Origin: BMS3ABIN03 sp964418885
Lineage (GTDB): Bacteria; Bacteroidota; Ignavibacteria; Ignavibacteriales; Ignavibacteriaceae
Length of the DNA: 64,000 bases
Reading direction: 5' to 3'
Assembly: GCA_964418885.1 (NCBI GenBank)
Contig: CAYQNW010000007.1
Span: 1 to 64,000, forward strand
Part shown: positions 1 to 8,806 of the stretch, piece after piece
Position numbering within the stretch: the first letter of the stretch is position 1
Layout: each line of letters begins with the position of its first letter
Program-made: the position numbers and the translations under genes
Notes under the pieces: model-generated
Databases searched by the model: none
What the model saw: the letters and a program-made list of their open reading frames with translations, nothing else
Told to the model about the DNA's origin: nothing

Positions 1-495
1 TATTTTTACTTCTTCTATTACAATATCTTTAAGAGGTTTGTCCCCCGGCTTTGAAGTTTGAACTTTGCTTATATCATAAACCACATCCATTCCTTCAATG
101 ACTTTACCAAAAATTGTATGATGATCATTAAGCCATGGAGTCGGAATCACAGTAATAAAAAACTGACTTCCGTTTGTATTCGGTCCAGCATTAGCCATTG
201 CCAGAACACCTGGTTCATCAAATCTTAAACTGGGATCGAATTCATCAATAAAGTCTGTTCCCCAGAGGCTTTGTCCGCCTCTTCCCGTACCGGTCGGATC
301 ACCGCCCTGTATCATGAACTTATCTATTACGCGATGAAATATTACACCTTTATAATAACCTTTGTTTGCCAATCCAATAAAATTCTCTACGGCCTTTGGC
401 GCTTTATCAGGAAATAATTGTACTTCGATTGTTCCCATATTTGTTTTTATAACAGCTACCGTTATTGAATCACTCATAACCTGGCTCTCTTTCAT
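1..495 (-). CDS. Cyclophilin-type peptidyl-prolyl cis-trans isomerase, partial (runs off the left edge)
   Basis: Catalyses cis-trans isomerisation of proline peptide bonds. The reading frame runs from the right and leaves the window at base 1 with the C-terminus missing. It shows the cyclophilin core in order: YYKGVIFHRVIDKFMIQGGD, then GTGRGGQS, then LAMANAGPNTNGSQFFIT, then WLNDHHTIFGKV, covering the Arg/Phe/Gln catalytic stretch and the substrate pocket. Possible internal starts are ATG at 495 and ATG at 477; the second gives a compact cytosolic-type protein. The frame is open upstream of 495 only as far as an in-frame TAG at 517-519, beyond which lies a lipoprotein signal peptide in the same frame (517-591). 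I therefore think the ancestral product was an exported lipoprotein PPIase. Family assignment is certain; the start and the functional state are not. Confidence 0.85.
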   Translation of the reverse strand, partial: MKESQVMSDSITVAVIKTNMGTIEVQLFPDKAPKAVENFIGLANKGYYKGVIFHRVIDKFMIQGGDPTGTGRGGQSLWGTDFIDEFDPSLRFDEPGVLAMANAGPNTNGSQFFITVIPTPWLNDHHTIFGKVIEGMDVVYDISKVQTSKPGDKPLKDIVIEEVKI

Positions 496-516
496 ATTAT
501 TTTCAGATTGTTTATT

Positions 517-591
517 CTATTTTTTAGAACAGGCTGTAAAACCCCGGAAGCTGATAATTAAAATCAGAAGAGAAAAAAGAGTTGTTTTCAT
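517..591 (-). pseudogene. Lipoprotein signal peptide ending in an in-frame TAG, ahead of the cyclophilin
   Basis: ATG at 591 is preceded by a strong ribosome-binding site (AAGGAG, six bases from the start) and begins a 24-residue lipoprotein leader: MKTT, a hydrophobic run, then FTACSKK with a lipobox-like cysteine. It is followed at once by TAG (519-517). The same frame then continues without another stop as NKQSENNMKESQVMSDS into the cyclophilin domain. Signal peptide, linker and enzyme are thus one frame broken by a single amber codon. A nonsense mutation, a base-call error, or translation restart at 495/477 would all fit. Confidence 0.75.
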
Positions 592-601
592 AGTTGTCTC
601 C

Positions 602-1450
602 TTATGGTTGAATAAATTTACTTAGTATAAAAATTAAGATCACAATTCCAAGTATGATCCTATAGTATATAAAAATAAATGTAGAATGTTTCTTTAAATA
701 TTTTATAAGAAAATCAATTGCGAGATAACCACTTATTGCCGCTGCTAATGTTGCTACTACAATGTTAACAGCCATTGAAGCATCTAAATACTTCAGTGAA
801 TTGTAAAGCTCTAAAAGTCCACTTGCCAGAACAGAAGGTATACTCAAAAGGAAAGAATATCTTGCTGCATCAGAACGTTTTAAACCCACAAATAATCCAC
901 CGGTAATTGTAGTGCCTGAACGTGATGCACCGGGAATCAATGCAAATGCTTGTGCAATACCGATTATTAATGAATCCTTAATTGTAAGATCTTTTATTTC
1001 TCTTTTATGATCTGCAACCTTTTCAGATATTGCAAGAATTATAGCAAACAGTATCAAACTTCCTGAAATCACATAAAGATTTTTTGTAAGCGCACCTTCA
1101 ATTATATCCTTAAAAGATAAACCGATAATCACTATCGGGATAGTGCCAACGGCAATCAGCCAGCCTAACTTCGAGTTATGACTTTGTTCGCTGTATTTTA
1201 ACCTGAGCCTGATATTATCTCTTAAAAATTCAGAAGTAATGAGAACGATTTCTTTACCGAAATAAATTAAAATCGAAAGCAGAGTGCCAAGCTGAATTAC
1301 TGCAATAAAGGCTGTCCAATGTTCAGGATGATCTACAGGTACAACGTTCATTAATTTACCGGCGAGTGTAAGATGTGCTGTGCTGCTGATAGGAAGGAAC
1401 TCCGATAATCCCTGCACAATACCAAGAATGATTGCCTCTATAATACTCAA
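602..1450 (-). CDS. uppP: Undecaprenyl-diphosphatase (UppP/BacA)
   Basis: Integral membrane enzyme that removes a phosphate from undecaprenyl diphosphate, recycling the lipid carrier for peptidoglycan and O-antigen synthesis; overproduction gives bacitracin resistance in other species. At 282 residues it has normal family length. The two signature regions are present: QGLSEFLPISSTAHL at residues 13-27, with the (E/Q)xxxE pair, and PGASRSGTT near residue 173. The start is a TTG at 1450 with CGGAG upstream; it overlaps the stop of the preceding barrel gene by four bases, so the two are probably translationally coupled. Confidence 0.96.
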   Translation of the reverse strand: MSIIEAIILGIVQGLSEFLPISSTAHLTLAGKLMNVVPVDHPEHWTAFIAVIQLGTLLSILIYFGKEIVLITSEFLRDNIRLRLKYSEQSHNSKLGWLIAVGTIPIVIIGLSFKDIIEGALTKNLYVISGSLILFAIILAISEKVADHKREIKDLTIKDSLIIGIAQAFALIPGASRSGTTITGGLFVGLKRSDAARYSFLLSIPSVLASGLLELYNSLKYLDASMAVNIVVATLAAAISGYLAIDFLIKYLKKHSTFIFIYYRIILGIVILIFILSKFIQP

Positions 1451-2112
1451 TTATTTTCTCCGAAAATGTATGTAATTCCTAATCTTACTCCTACCGAAAA
1501 CGCATTGAAGTTCACATTCTCATTCAGAACATTGTTATAAAGATTTTTTCCGTTGTTATCGGGTTCTCCGTTAATATCGTATCGAATTTCTGCACCAATA
1601 TTTGCATAAACACTACCGCCCAATAGGGTGTTACCTTCGGCTCTTAAAATCATTCCGAATCCTGTTGAACTGTAATTGGTTGCGGTTGCACTACCGTTGC
1701 GGGTTTCATTAGCACTTAAAAATCTTACTCCTGCACCGCCGCCAAATTTAAAATTATAACCCTCTCCTCTAATCACATAATAACCAAGAACAGACGGCAT
1801 AAAATTATTAAAAGCCAGTTCATCTTTGCCTGTATCAAATTTTACATCGGTGAATGAATAGATTTCATAAGCAAGCTCACCTGTAAATATGAATGATTTA
1901 CCTAAGTATAGTCCACCTTCACCTGCAAAAATTACAGCAGAAACAAAGCTCCTTAGCTGATTATCTGACGAAGCAATACCACTTTGATTTATATAATCCT
2001 GCATTGATGGAATACTGAGAAAATCTATTCCCATTACTCCTTTCACTTCACCTTGAGGGAAAGCAGAATTTCCAAAAAGAAGAAGGAAAATCAGCACTGA
2101 TGTTTTTTTCAC
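1447..2112 (-). CDS. Small exported outer-membrane beta-barrel protein, function unknown
   Basis: A 221-residue protein with a clear signal peptide (MKKTSVLIFLLLFGNSAFPQ) and then alternating hydrophobic/polar strands rich in Gly, Tyr and Phe, ending in GVRLGITYIFGENN. The near-C-terminal aromatic residues resemble outer-membrane barrel proteins of the opacity/OmpW-like size class. I do not recognise a specific family. The start is GTG at 2112, overlapping the stop of the flippase-like gene by four bases (GTGA), and the 3' end overlaps uppP, so it sits inside a tight minus-strand operon. The barrel assignment is inferred from composition. Confidence 0.7.
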   Translation of the reverse strand: MKKTSVLIFLLLFGNSAFPQGEVKGVMGIDFLSIPSMQDYINQSGIASSDNQLRSFVSAVIFAGEGGLYLGKSFIFTGELAYEIYSFTDVKFDTGKDELAFNNFMPSVLGYYVIRGEGYNFKFGGGAGVRFLSANETRNGSATATNYSSTGFGMILRAEGNTLLGGSVYANIGAEIRYDINGEPDNNGKNLYNNVLNENVNFNAFSVGVRLGITYIFGENN

Positions 2113-3191
2113 ATTTTGTCCGGATTGGTTTCTATTGTTTTGAACAAATTATTTCGTTGTTTGTTAAGTGCAAAGAAAATGATTAAGGCTGTGAAAATAA
2201 ATAAAAAGTAAGATATAATATGAGTTAAAAAAGCATAAGCAACACTGACGGTTTCACCAAAACCGAAAAGCAATACCAGCGTAGATTTCGCTAGCGCGTG
2301 ATACGAACCAGTTGCTCCGGGAGTAGGAATGATTACACCTATTGCCGCAATGCTCATTAATACCCATCCCATTTGGTAAGTAACAGGCTGGATTTGATTC
2401 ATCGACAACATAAAAAATCCCACGTAAGAACTAAATGCATACACAAGTAACAGAATAACAGTCAGTAAAATTGTTAGCGAATAATTCTTAACTCCTTTAA
2501 GACTTGAAAATCCCAGTGTCAGCATTTCAAAAATATATGCGAGTTTTTGTGCAACTTTTTCCGATATTTTACCAAAGAGTTTTATAATAATACCATAGAA
2601 TTTTTCTTTGTATACAACTGTGAGGTAAATGATGATTATGATACCAAGCATTAATATCCCCGCAATATATAAAGTTGATTCCAGCCACAGGAACTTTTCG
2701 TAAAGGCTTTCTCTCCAGATATAAGCAGAAACAAGAACTGCAAAACCCAGAGAGACAATATCAATTACTCTTTCTACTATAACCGTACCCAGCATTGAGG
2801 AACGTGATAACTTTTCCCATCTTCCAAGCAAAACGGCACGCGTTATTTCTCCAAGCTTTGGTGTAATACAATTGACGCCGTAGCCTACCATCAATGCACC
2901 GAATAAATGCTTGAATGATGCATCGGGTTTAACGGAGTGAATTATTACTTTCCATCTTAGCGTTCTTATAATATGTCCCGCGTAAAAAGAAATTATAAAA
3001 ATTATAATCCAGAAAACCGAAGCTTGTGACGTAAGTTTTAGAACTTCTCCAAAATTGACATCGTAAAAAGCTATGTACAGAAATAAAACAGCAAGTACCG
3101 CCGATATTCCGTAATTTAAAAAAGCTTTCAGTAAAGAACGGCTTTTTATGTCATCTGAGGTCAATAACTTTACTTCCTTCCGGTGGGACAA
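2109..3191 (-). CDS. Flippase-like integral membrane protein (lysylphosphatidylglycerol synthase TM family, UPF0104)
   Basis: A 360-residue polytopic membrane protein with about eight hydrophobic segments. Typical family features are GHIIRTLRWKVII near residues 72-84, the GYGVNCITPKLGEITRAVLL stretch, and a late PTPGATGSYHALAKSTLVLLF segment. Members (the AglD/MprF transmembrane domain group) are associated with movement or modification of membrane lipids and lipid-linked intermediates; the substrate here cannot be read from sequence. The long frame begins at 3191 and overlaps lolA by 41 bases. A start a few codons later, at the TTG before TSDDIKSRS, would shorten the overlap. The operon with lolA and uppP points to an envelope role. 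Confidence 0.85.
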   Translation of the reverse strand: MSHRKEVKLLTSDDIKSRSLLKAFLNYGISAVLAVLFLYIAFYDVNFGEVLKLTSQASVFWIIIFIISFYAGHIIRTLRWKVIIHSVKPDASFKHLFGALMVGYGVNCITPKLGEITRAVLLGRWEKLSRSSMLGTVIVERVIDIVSLGFAVLVSAYIWRESLYEKFLWLESTLYIAGILMLGIIIIIYLTVVYKEKFYGIIIKLFGKISEKVAQKLAYIFEMLTLGFSSLKGVKNYSLTILLTVILLLVYAFSSYVGFFMLSMNQIQPVTYQMGWVLMSIAAIGVIIPTPGATGSYHALAKSTLVLLFGFGETVSVAYAFLTHIISYFLFIFTALIIFFALNKQRNNLFKTIETNPDKM

Positions 3192-3759
3192 ATGAAAATT
3201 CCGAGTCCGCTAAATTCTGGTTAAGTTCATAATCTGAAAAAAGTATTTCTGTTTTACCAGCCGTGGGGTCGGATATTAAAACTTTACTGATAAGATCCTC
3301 CTTATTCAGCCAGAGTTCAATACTATCAAAGTTGTATGTATAACTGTTGGGGGTAAGCGTCAAAATTCTTTCACCGTTTTCAACTCTTGAAGTAACATCG
3401 CAATGAGAAGGGAATTTGTAAACAATCTCATCTATTGAAAAAACACCGGGGTCAGTATCATCGTAATTGCTGATGATGACTTTATTCTCTTTCTTATTAT
3501 AACTCCATGATGTTTTGCCATTGCTAATTATGATAAGTGAATTCAGGTTTATCCTGAGCTTGTTAGTCTTTTTATAAAACAGCATGCCGCTTTGAATGTT
3601 CTTACCGTTTGTCTTTTGAACAAACTCTGCCGATAAGTCCTGAATAGAATCAAATTTTGAACGAAGCTGTTCAAGCAATTCTTTGCCATCAGATTGTGAA
3701 AACGAATTGCCGGATAAGATTATGATAAAACAACAAATAACAAATAATATTTTTTTCAT
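3151..3759 (-). CDS. lolA: Outer-membrane lipoprotein carrier protein LolA family
   Basis: A 202-residue periplasmic protein with a signal peptide (MKKILFVICC...SGNSFSQ). The mature part follows the LolA fold: an N-terminal helix (LLEQLRSKFDSIQDLSAEFVQ), then SGMLFYKKTNKLRINL, SNGKTSWSYNKKENKVIIS, and a C-terminal stretch of strands (NSYTYNFDSIELWLNKEDLI). LolA carries lipoproteins across the periplasm to the outer membrane, and this window encodes many lipoproteins. It lies 23 bases downstream of ftsK on the same strand, a gene order I recall from several bacterial groups. Family assignment is secure; true LolA function is inferred. Confidence 0.88.
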   Translation of the reverse strand: MKKILFVICCFIIILSGNSFSQSDGKELLEQLRSKFDSIQDLSAEFVQKTNGKNIQSGMLFYKKTNKLRINLNSLIIISNGKTSWSYNKKENKVIISNYDDTDPGVFSIDEIVYKFPSHCDVTSRVENGERILTLTPNSYTYNFDSIELWLNKEDLISKVLISDPTAGKTEILFSDYELNQNLADSEFSFVPPEGSKVIDLR

Positions 3760-3782
3760 TTTATTAATCTGTCAATGATCGA

Positions 3783-6209
3783 TTACAAAGCACGCAATAA
3801 AGTTTCTAATTGTTCCTCATTTTCTATAAGCACCTGCCTGGCTTTACTTCCATCGTTTGGACCTACAATACCTGCTTCTTCAAGCTGATCTACAATTCTT
3901 GCCGCCCTCGAATATCCTAATTTTAATCTGCGCTGCAAAAGGGAGACAGAGCCCTGCTGATGACGAACGATAACCCGTGCTGCATCCTCAAACATCGGAT
4001 CCATATCCATCAGGAAGCTGCCGGATTTAGAGTTCTTCTTTTCATAAATAGATGGCAGAAAATACGCTTTGGAATATCCCTCCTGTGAATATATATAATT
4101 TGTAATTCTTTCGACTTCATCCGTTGAGATAAATGCATTCTGCATACGAATCGGTTTTGGAGAACCAGTTGGCAGGAAAAGCATATCGCCTTTACCTAAC
4201 AATTGTTCTGCGCCGTTCATATCCAGGATTGTACGCGAATCGATTTTTGTCGCGACCTGGTATGCAATTCTTGAACTGAAGTTTGCTTTTATCACACCCG
4301 TAATAACATTTACCGAAGGACGCTGGGTTGCCAGAACAAGATGAATACCAACTGCACGTGCTAACTGTGCAAGCCTTGTTATCGGTTCTTCAACATCTTT
4401 ACCAGCAGTTATCATAAGGTCGGCAAGCTCATCAACAATAACAATAAGATAGGGTAGCTGATGATGTTTGATTGTTTCTGTATCGTGCGGTCTTGTTTTA
4501 GGATTAGATATTTTCTTGTTGTAATCTACAATATTTCTTACGCCGGCTTTAGCAAGTCTATCGTATCTTTTTTCCATTTCTGTTTCAACCGATTTAAGAA
4601 TGATAACTGCATTTTGTGGTTCGGTTATAATTTCTTCATCCAGATCGGGCGAAACGGCAAGGTAATGTTTCCTTAATTTATTATAGAATGATAACTCAAT
4701 TTTTTTTGGATCAATAAGCACGAACTTAACTTCGGATGGATGTTTTTTGTAAAGAAGACTACTTATGATCATGTTTATCCCAACACTCTTTCCTGATCCC
4801 GTTGAACCGGCGATCAGCAGGTGAGGCATTTGAGAAAGATCAGTCGTGAACACATCACCGCTTATGGTCTTGCCAATTGCAACCGGCAACTCTGCTTTTG
4901 AATCATGGATTTTTCCTAAAACCGATCTTGCATTTACAAGTGAAGCTTTTGCATTTGGTATTTCCACACCGATTGCACCTTTTCCTGGAATTGGTGCAAT
5001 TATTCGTATTCCTCTTGCTGCTAACGCAAGCGCAATATCGTTTTCCAGACCAACAATACGGCTGATCTTTACTCCTGGTGCAGGAACTATTTCATAGAGA
5101 GTAACAACCGGGCCGGGAGTAACAGAAATGTCTTTTATTTCGATATCAAAAAGTTTCAGTTTTTCTTTTAAAAGTTCAGCGTTTCTCGTTAACTCTTCTT
5201 CGGCAACCTGGAAATCTTCTTCTGTTGTTGAATCGAGCAGATCGATTCCAACCATTTTATAATTTATTTTCTCATCCCATGGATCCGGCAGTTTATCTTC
5301 TTTTCCATTACCTGGTTTTCTAACAGGAGCTTCACCTGTTTTTTCAAGATCGACTTTTTTTCTTTCGTCATCAAGGATTTTGTTTTCCTGAATTGCTTCA
5401 GGGGTTTCATCCTTACGCACAATTCTAATGTTTGTCTGAATTTCTTCATCGCTCATTAATGACTCAGCCGTTAACTCCGGTTGTTTCCCATTTTTTCTTT
5501 TGTTGGAACGAAGCTTTTTTATCTTTTGAAGATTGGAATTTCCATTTTCAGCCGCATAGTCTTCTGAAGTTTTAAATGAATCAGCATGATGGGGAGAAAG
5601 AAATATTTTCTTCAAATAGGAAAAACCTTTTTCAATCTTTATGTCGAAAGCAAAGATCAACAAAACCACCATAGATGAAACCAGCAGCAATATGCTTATA
5701 ATTCCCCCAACCAGGTCGCTTAGTTTCATCCCAATAAAATCACCGACAGCACCGGATAATTCGTAGCTTCCCGTAAAAATATTATAATTCGATCTAAGTA
5801 CGCCGAAGAAAGTTGCTACTATTATTGCGCTGATCAGAAGGGAATTGGATGCATGAATCAATAGTCTCAAGGAGATTTTCTTGAATAGGGAAATTCCCCA
5901 GAGAAAGAATAGTACGGGAAAAACTAATGAAAAATATCCGGCAATAGACTTAATAAAGAAGTTGGCAAAATTTGCTCCTATTATTCCTCCCCAGTTGAAA
6001 ATTTCATCTGCAGGTGAGACGGCAGAAAACAATCCTGTTAGATTAGCTTCATCCCTTCTATCATACGATAAAATGCTGAGGAAGAGGAAAAAAGAAAACA
6101 GGATCAGGAATATGCCGAGGATCTTTTTCTTTTTATCCGAAGAAATGCTAAAGTAATTTTCTTTGTTATTCTTTTTTGTTTTGCTATTTGTTTTTCGTTT
6201 AACAGCCAT
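3783..6209 (-). CDS. ftsK: DNA translocase FtsK/SpoIIIE
   Basis: 808-residue septal DNA pump that moves chromosome termini and activates Xer recombination at dif. Order of parts: about four N-terminal membrane helices (residues ~25-190), a charged linker (~200-310), the alpha/beta motor with Walker A GSTGSGKSVGIN near residue 468, Walker B around LIVIVDELADLM, and a C-terminal winged-helix gamma domain (LLQRRLKLGYSRAARIVDQL) that in relatives reads KOPS sites. All key motor motifs are intact and the length is normal. A XerC/XerD-type recombinase is encoded at 48797-49687, its likely partner. Confidence 0.97.
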   Translation of the reverse strand: MAVKRKTNSKTKKNNKENYFSISSDKKKKILGIFLILFSFFLFLSILSYDRRDEANLTGLFSAVSPADEIFNWGGIIGANFANFFIKSIAGYFSLVFPVLFFLWGISLFKKISLRLLIHASNSLLISAIIVATFFGVLRSNYNIFTGSYELSGAVGDFIGMKLSDLVGGIISILLLVSSMVVLLIFAFDIKIEKGFSYLKKIFLSPHHADSFKTSEDYAAENGNSNLQKIKKLRSNKRKNGKQPELTAESLMSDEEIQTNIRIVRKDETPEAIQENKILDDERKKVDLEKTGEAPVRKPGNGKEDKLPDPWDEKINYKMVGIDLLDSTTEEDFQVAEEELTRNAELLKEKLKLFDIEIKDISVTPGPVVTLYEIVPAPGVKISRIVGLENDIALALAARGIRIIAPIPGKGAIGVEIPNAKASLVNARSVLGKIHDSKAELPVAIGKTISGDVFTTDLSQMPHLLIAGSTGSGKSVGINMIISSLLYKKHPSEVKFVLIDPKKIELSFYNKLRKHYLAVSPDLDEEIITEPQNAVIILKSVETEMEKRYDRLAKAGVRNIVDYNKKISNPKTRPHDTETIKHHQLPYLIVIVDELADLMITAGKDVEEPITRLAQLARAVGIHLVLATQRPSVNVITGVIKANFSSRIAYQVATKIDSRTILDMNGAEQLLGKGDMLFLPTGSPKPIRMQNAFISTDEVERITNYIYSQEGYSKAYFLPSIYEKKNSKSGSFLMDMDPMFEDAARVIVRHQQGSVSLLQRRLKLGYSRAARIVDQLEEAGIVGPNDGSKARQVLIENEEQLETLLRAL

Positions 6210-6232
6210 GCCAACTCAGCTTTTCACTTAGT

Positions 6233-6979
6233 TTACGATTTCTTCTCCACCGGTTTCTGATCAAGTAATCTTAATGCATTTCCATCAAAATAAGGAATGT
6301 TTTTCGTAATGTTATAATGACTACAATATTCTATGTCTTTTTTAAATCCGTTTTGTATTAATCTTTTTCCATGCTCGGCATTTTCAAGCATTTTAAGAAT
6401 ATTATCTCCGAATTTTTCATACAATACCTGGGCGGCTATGGATGAATCCGAAATTTTTGCAGAACGATTGAGTCGTTTAATTCTTTCGACAAGCATACCT
6501 GCGCACACAGTATCTTCAAGTGAGAATAAATTATTATGTCCGGCGCAAAGAATTTCAACATCTTTATTTAGCTTTACAAGGTGTTGTGCCATCCCAAGTA
6601 AATTGTTAAATGAACATACAAATAAATCATTTGAGAATTTTGCCCGTGCTATAGCTTTAGAACCATTTGTAGTGTAAAAAACTATTGTTTTGTTTTCAAC
6701 AGCTTCCCGGGTATATTCCAGTGGAGAATTGCCGAGCGCAAATCCTTCAATTCTTTTTGTATTTCTCTCGCCCCCGATTAATGTTTGTCCACCGAACATA
6801 CCTCCGGAAACTTTAACTGCAAACTCTACTGTTCCAACGGGAATAACTTCTTTTGCACCATTCGAGAGAGCTGCAATTACAGTTGTAGATGCCCGCAGCA
6901 CATCGATAACAACAGTGGTTTTTTGTGTAAAATATAACTCATCTGCATTAAGTGGGGATAACAGCACATTAAGTTTCAT
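6233..6979 (-). CDS. comB: 2-phosphosulfolactate phosphatase (ComB family)
   Basis: 248 residues. The N-terminus MKLNVLLSPLNADELYF and the block VVIDVLRASTTVIAALSNGA are diagnostic for ComB, followed by GGERNTKRIEGFALGNSPLEY and TIVFYTTNGSKAI. In methanogens ComB dephosphorylates 2-phosphosulfolactate on the way to coenzyme M. Many bacteria carry it without the rest of that pathway, where its role is less clear, and no other coenzyme M gene is visible here. It sits between ftsK and gcvT on the same strand with spacing of 14-23 bases. Confidence 0.93.
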   Translation of the reverse strand: MKLNVLLSPLNADELYFTQKTTVVIDVLRASTTVIAALSNGAKEVIPVGTVEFAVKVSGGMFGGQTLIGGERNTKRIEGFALGNSPLEYTREAVENKTIVFYTTNGSKAIARAKFSNDLFVCSFNNLLGMAQHLVKLNKDVEILCAGHNNLFSLEDTVCAGMLVERIKRLNRSAKISDSSIAAQVLYEKFGDNILKMLENAEHGKRLIQNGFKKDIEYCSHYNITKNIPYFDGNALRLLDQKPVEKKS

Positions 6980-6993
6980 AAACAGTTATTAAT

Positions 6994-8076
6994 TTATTTT
7001 TTTATGAACGGGGGCTTAACAACCTGTGCCGGAACTTCTTTGCCCCTCACCAGAAAATTAACTTTTGTTCCTTCAGGCATACATTCTTTATTTACATAAC
7101 CAAGAGCAATCGGTTTTTCCAAACTCGGACTGACTGTTCCACTGGTGATAGTTCCAACTTTGTCTCCATCAACAGTAATATCATAACCCTGTCTCGGGAA
7201 AGTTTTTTCATCGGATATCATTGCAACAAGCTTTCTTTTTATTCCTTCCTCTTTAATCCTTTTTAATGAATCTTGCCCTATAAAATTTTCCTTATTGAGC
7301 TTAGTAATCCAACCTAATCCGGCTTCAATCGGATTTGTGGTTTTATCGATATCGTTCCCGTAAAGACAAAAACACATTTCCATTCTTAATGAATCCCGTG
7401 CTGCTAATCCCACAGGTTGAATATCAAATTCTTTTCCTGCTTCGAATATCGCATTCCAGACTTTCTCTGCTGTTTCTTCAGACCCGGTAAAGTAGAGTTC
7501 GTATCCAAGCTCACCTGTGTAACCAGTTCGTGAGACTATCATATCAACACCGGTGATGGAGACTTTTTTAAAATGATAATATTCGAGATCAACATTATTG
7601 CCAGATAATTTTTCAATTACCTTTTCCGAATTTGGTCCCTGCACAGCTAAAAGGGAATATTCATCGCTAAGGTTACTGATATCCACATCCAGATTATTCT
7701 GCTCGTTCATCCAGTTAAAATCTTTTTCGATGTTGGATGCATTTACAACAAGCAAATACTCGTTTGCAGCCAAATTATAAACAAGGAAATCATCTACAAT
7801 TCCACCATCTTCATAACACATTGCCGAATATTGTACCTTACCGGGAATAAGCTTTGATGCATCGTTTACAGTTATTAACTGTATAAATTCTAAAGCTCTT
7901 TTCCCGGTAATAAAAATTTCACCCATATGAGAAACATCAAAAATCCCGACTGAATTTCTTACAGCTTTATGCTCTGCAATAATGGATGAATACTGGATCG
8001 GCATTTCATAACCGGCAAACTCAACCATTTTTGCACCGAGGGATTTATGAATTTTATTGAAGCGTGTAAACTTCAT
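6994..8076 (-). CDS. gcvT: Glycine cleavage system aminomethyltransferase (T protein)
   Basis: 360 residues, normal for GcvT. The protein takes the aminomethyl group from lipoylated H protein and passes it to tetrahydrofolate. Recognisable blocks are FAGYEMPIQYSSIIAEHKAVR, GIFDVSHMGEI, SRTGYTGELGYELYF, and the C-terminal barrel with ALGYVNKECMPEGT. The VSHMGE and RTGYTGE blocks separate it from the YgfZ branch. H and P subunits are not in this window. It starts 28 bases after the end of the transaldolase gene, so there is no room for a glycine riboswitch directly ahead of it. Confidence 0.96.
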   Translation of the reverse strand: MKFTRFNKIHKSLGAKMVEFAGYEMPIQYSSIIAEHKAVRNSVGIFDVSHMGEIFITGKRALEFIQLITVNDASKLIPGKVQYSAMCYEDGGIVDDFLVYNLAANEYLLVVNASNIEKDFNWMNEQNNLDVDISNLSDEYSLLAVQGPNSEKVIEKLSGNNVDLEYYHFKKVSITGVDMIVSRTGYTGELGYELYFTGSEETAEKVWNAIFEAGKEFDIQPVGLAARDSLRMEMCFCLYGNDIDKTTNPIEAGLGWITKLNKENFIGQDSLKRIKEEGIKRKLVAMISDEKTFPRQGYDITVDGDKVGTITSGTVSPSLEKPIALGYVNKECMPEGTKVNFLVRGKEVPAQVVKPPFIKK

Positions 8077-8104
8077 TTTATATTCTCTATACAGTATGAG
8101 AAAA

Positions 8105-8755
8105 TCATTTTTTATCAGTTAATTTTTTCCAGTCGCTTAAAAACTTTGTCAGCCCGTTATCAGTTAGCGGATGGTTGAATAATTTATCGATGACTGAAAA
8201 CGGCATAGTACAAACATCTGCACCGATAAGCGAAGCTTCAACTAAGTGAAGCGGATGACGAATACTTGCCACAAGAACCTGGGTTTGATAATCATAGTTT
8301 CTGTATATCTGTACAATTTGTGAAATCAAATCCATTCCGTTTGTGCTTATATCATCCAGTCTTCCCACAAACGGACTAATATATGTTGCACCAGCCTTTG
8401 CAGCTAAAAGAGCCTGCGAAGGTGAAAAGCAAAGAGTTACATTCGTATTTATTTTTTCATCAGAAAGAGTTTTAACTGCTTTTAATCCTTCCTTAATTAA
8501 CGGAACTTTAACAACTATATTTTTATGAATAGCAGCATATTCTCTTGCCTCTTTCAGAATACCATTATAATCGGTGGCTACAACTTCGGCGCTGATTGGT
8601 CCATCAACAATTTTTAATATCTCATCCAGTAGTTTTCTAAAATCTTTGCCTTCTTTAGAAACCAAAGATGGGTTAGTTGTAACGCCATCCAGTATTCCAA
8701 GTGATGCTGCTTCTTTTATTTCATCAATGTTTGCTGTATCTATGAAAAATTTCAT
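8105..8755 (-). CDS. Small transaldolase / fructose-6-phosphate aldolase family (TalC/MipB type)
   Basis: 216-residue single-domain TIM barrel, the short transaldolase subfamily. MKFFIDTANIDEIKEA and DGVTTNPSLVSKEG open the protein. The Schiff-base lysine is K83 in IVVKVPLIKEG, and VASIRHPLHLVEASLIGADVCTMPF closes the barrel. It acts in the non-oxidative pentose phosphate pathway, or cleaves fructose 6-phosphate in the FSA branch; sequence reading alone does not separate the two, though most members annotated in this length class are transaldolases. No other pentose phosphate gene is adjacent. Ribosome-binding site GGAGG lies just upstream of 8755. Confidence 0.93.
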   Translation of the reverse strand: MKFFIDTANIDEIKEAASLGILDGVTTNPSLVSKEGKDFRKLLDEILKIVDGPISAEVVATDYNGILKEAREYAAIHKNIVVKVPLIKEGLKAVKTLSDEKINTNVTLCFSPSQALLAAKAGATYISPFVGRLDDISTNGMDLISQIVQIYRNYDYQTQVLVASIRHPLHLVEASLIGADVCTMPFSVIDKLFNHPLTDNGLTKFLSDWKKLTDKK

Positions 8756-8806
8756 TTCTTTTTCCTCCGCTGAATAAATTATTTTAATTATTTCCCAGTT
8801 TAAAAC

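Noticed and set aside
362..625. An 87-codon plus-strand ORF at the left end
   Set aside because: It lies across the cyclophilin leader and domain on the other strand and has no coding character of its own.
4846..5097. Plus-strand ORF inside ftsK
   Set aside because: It is the mirror of the conserved FtsK motor region and has no independent start signal.
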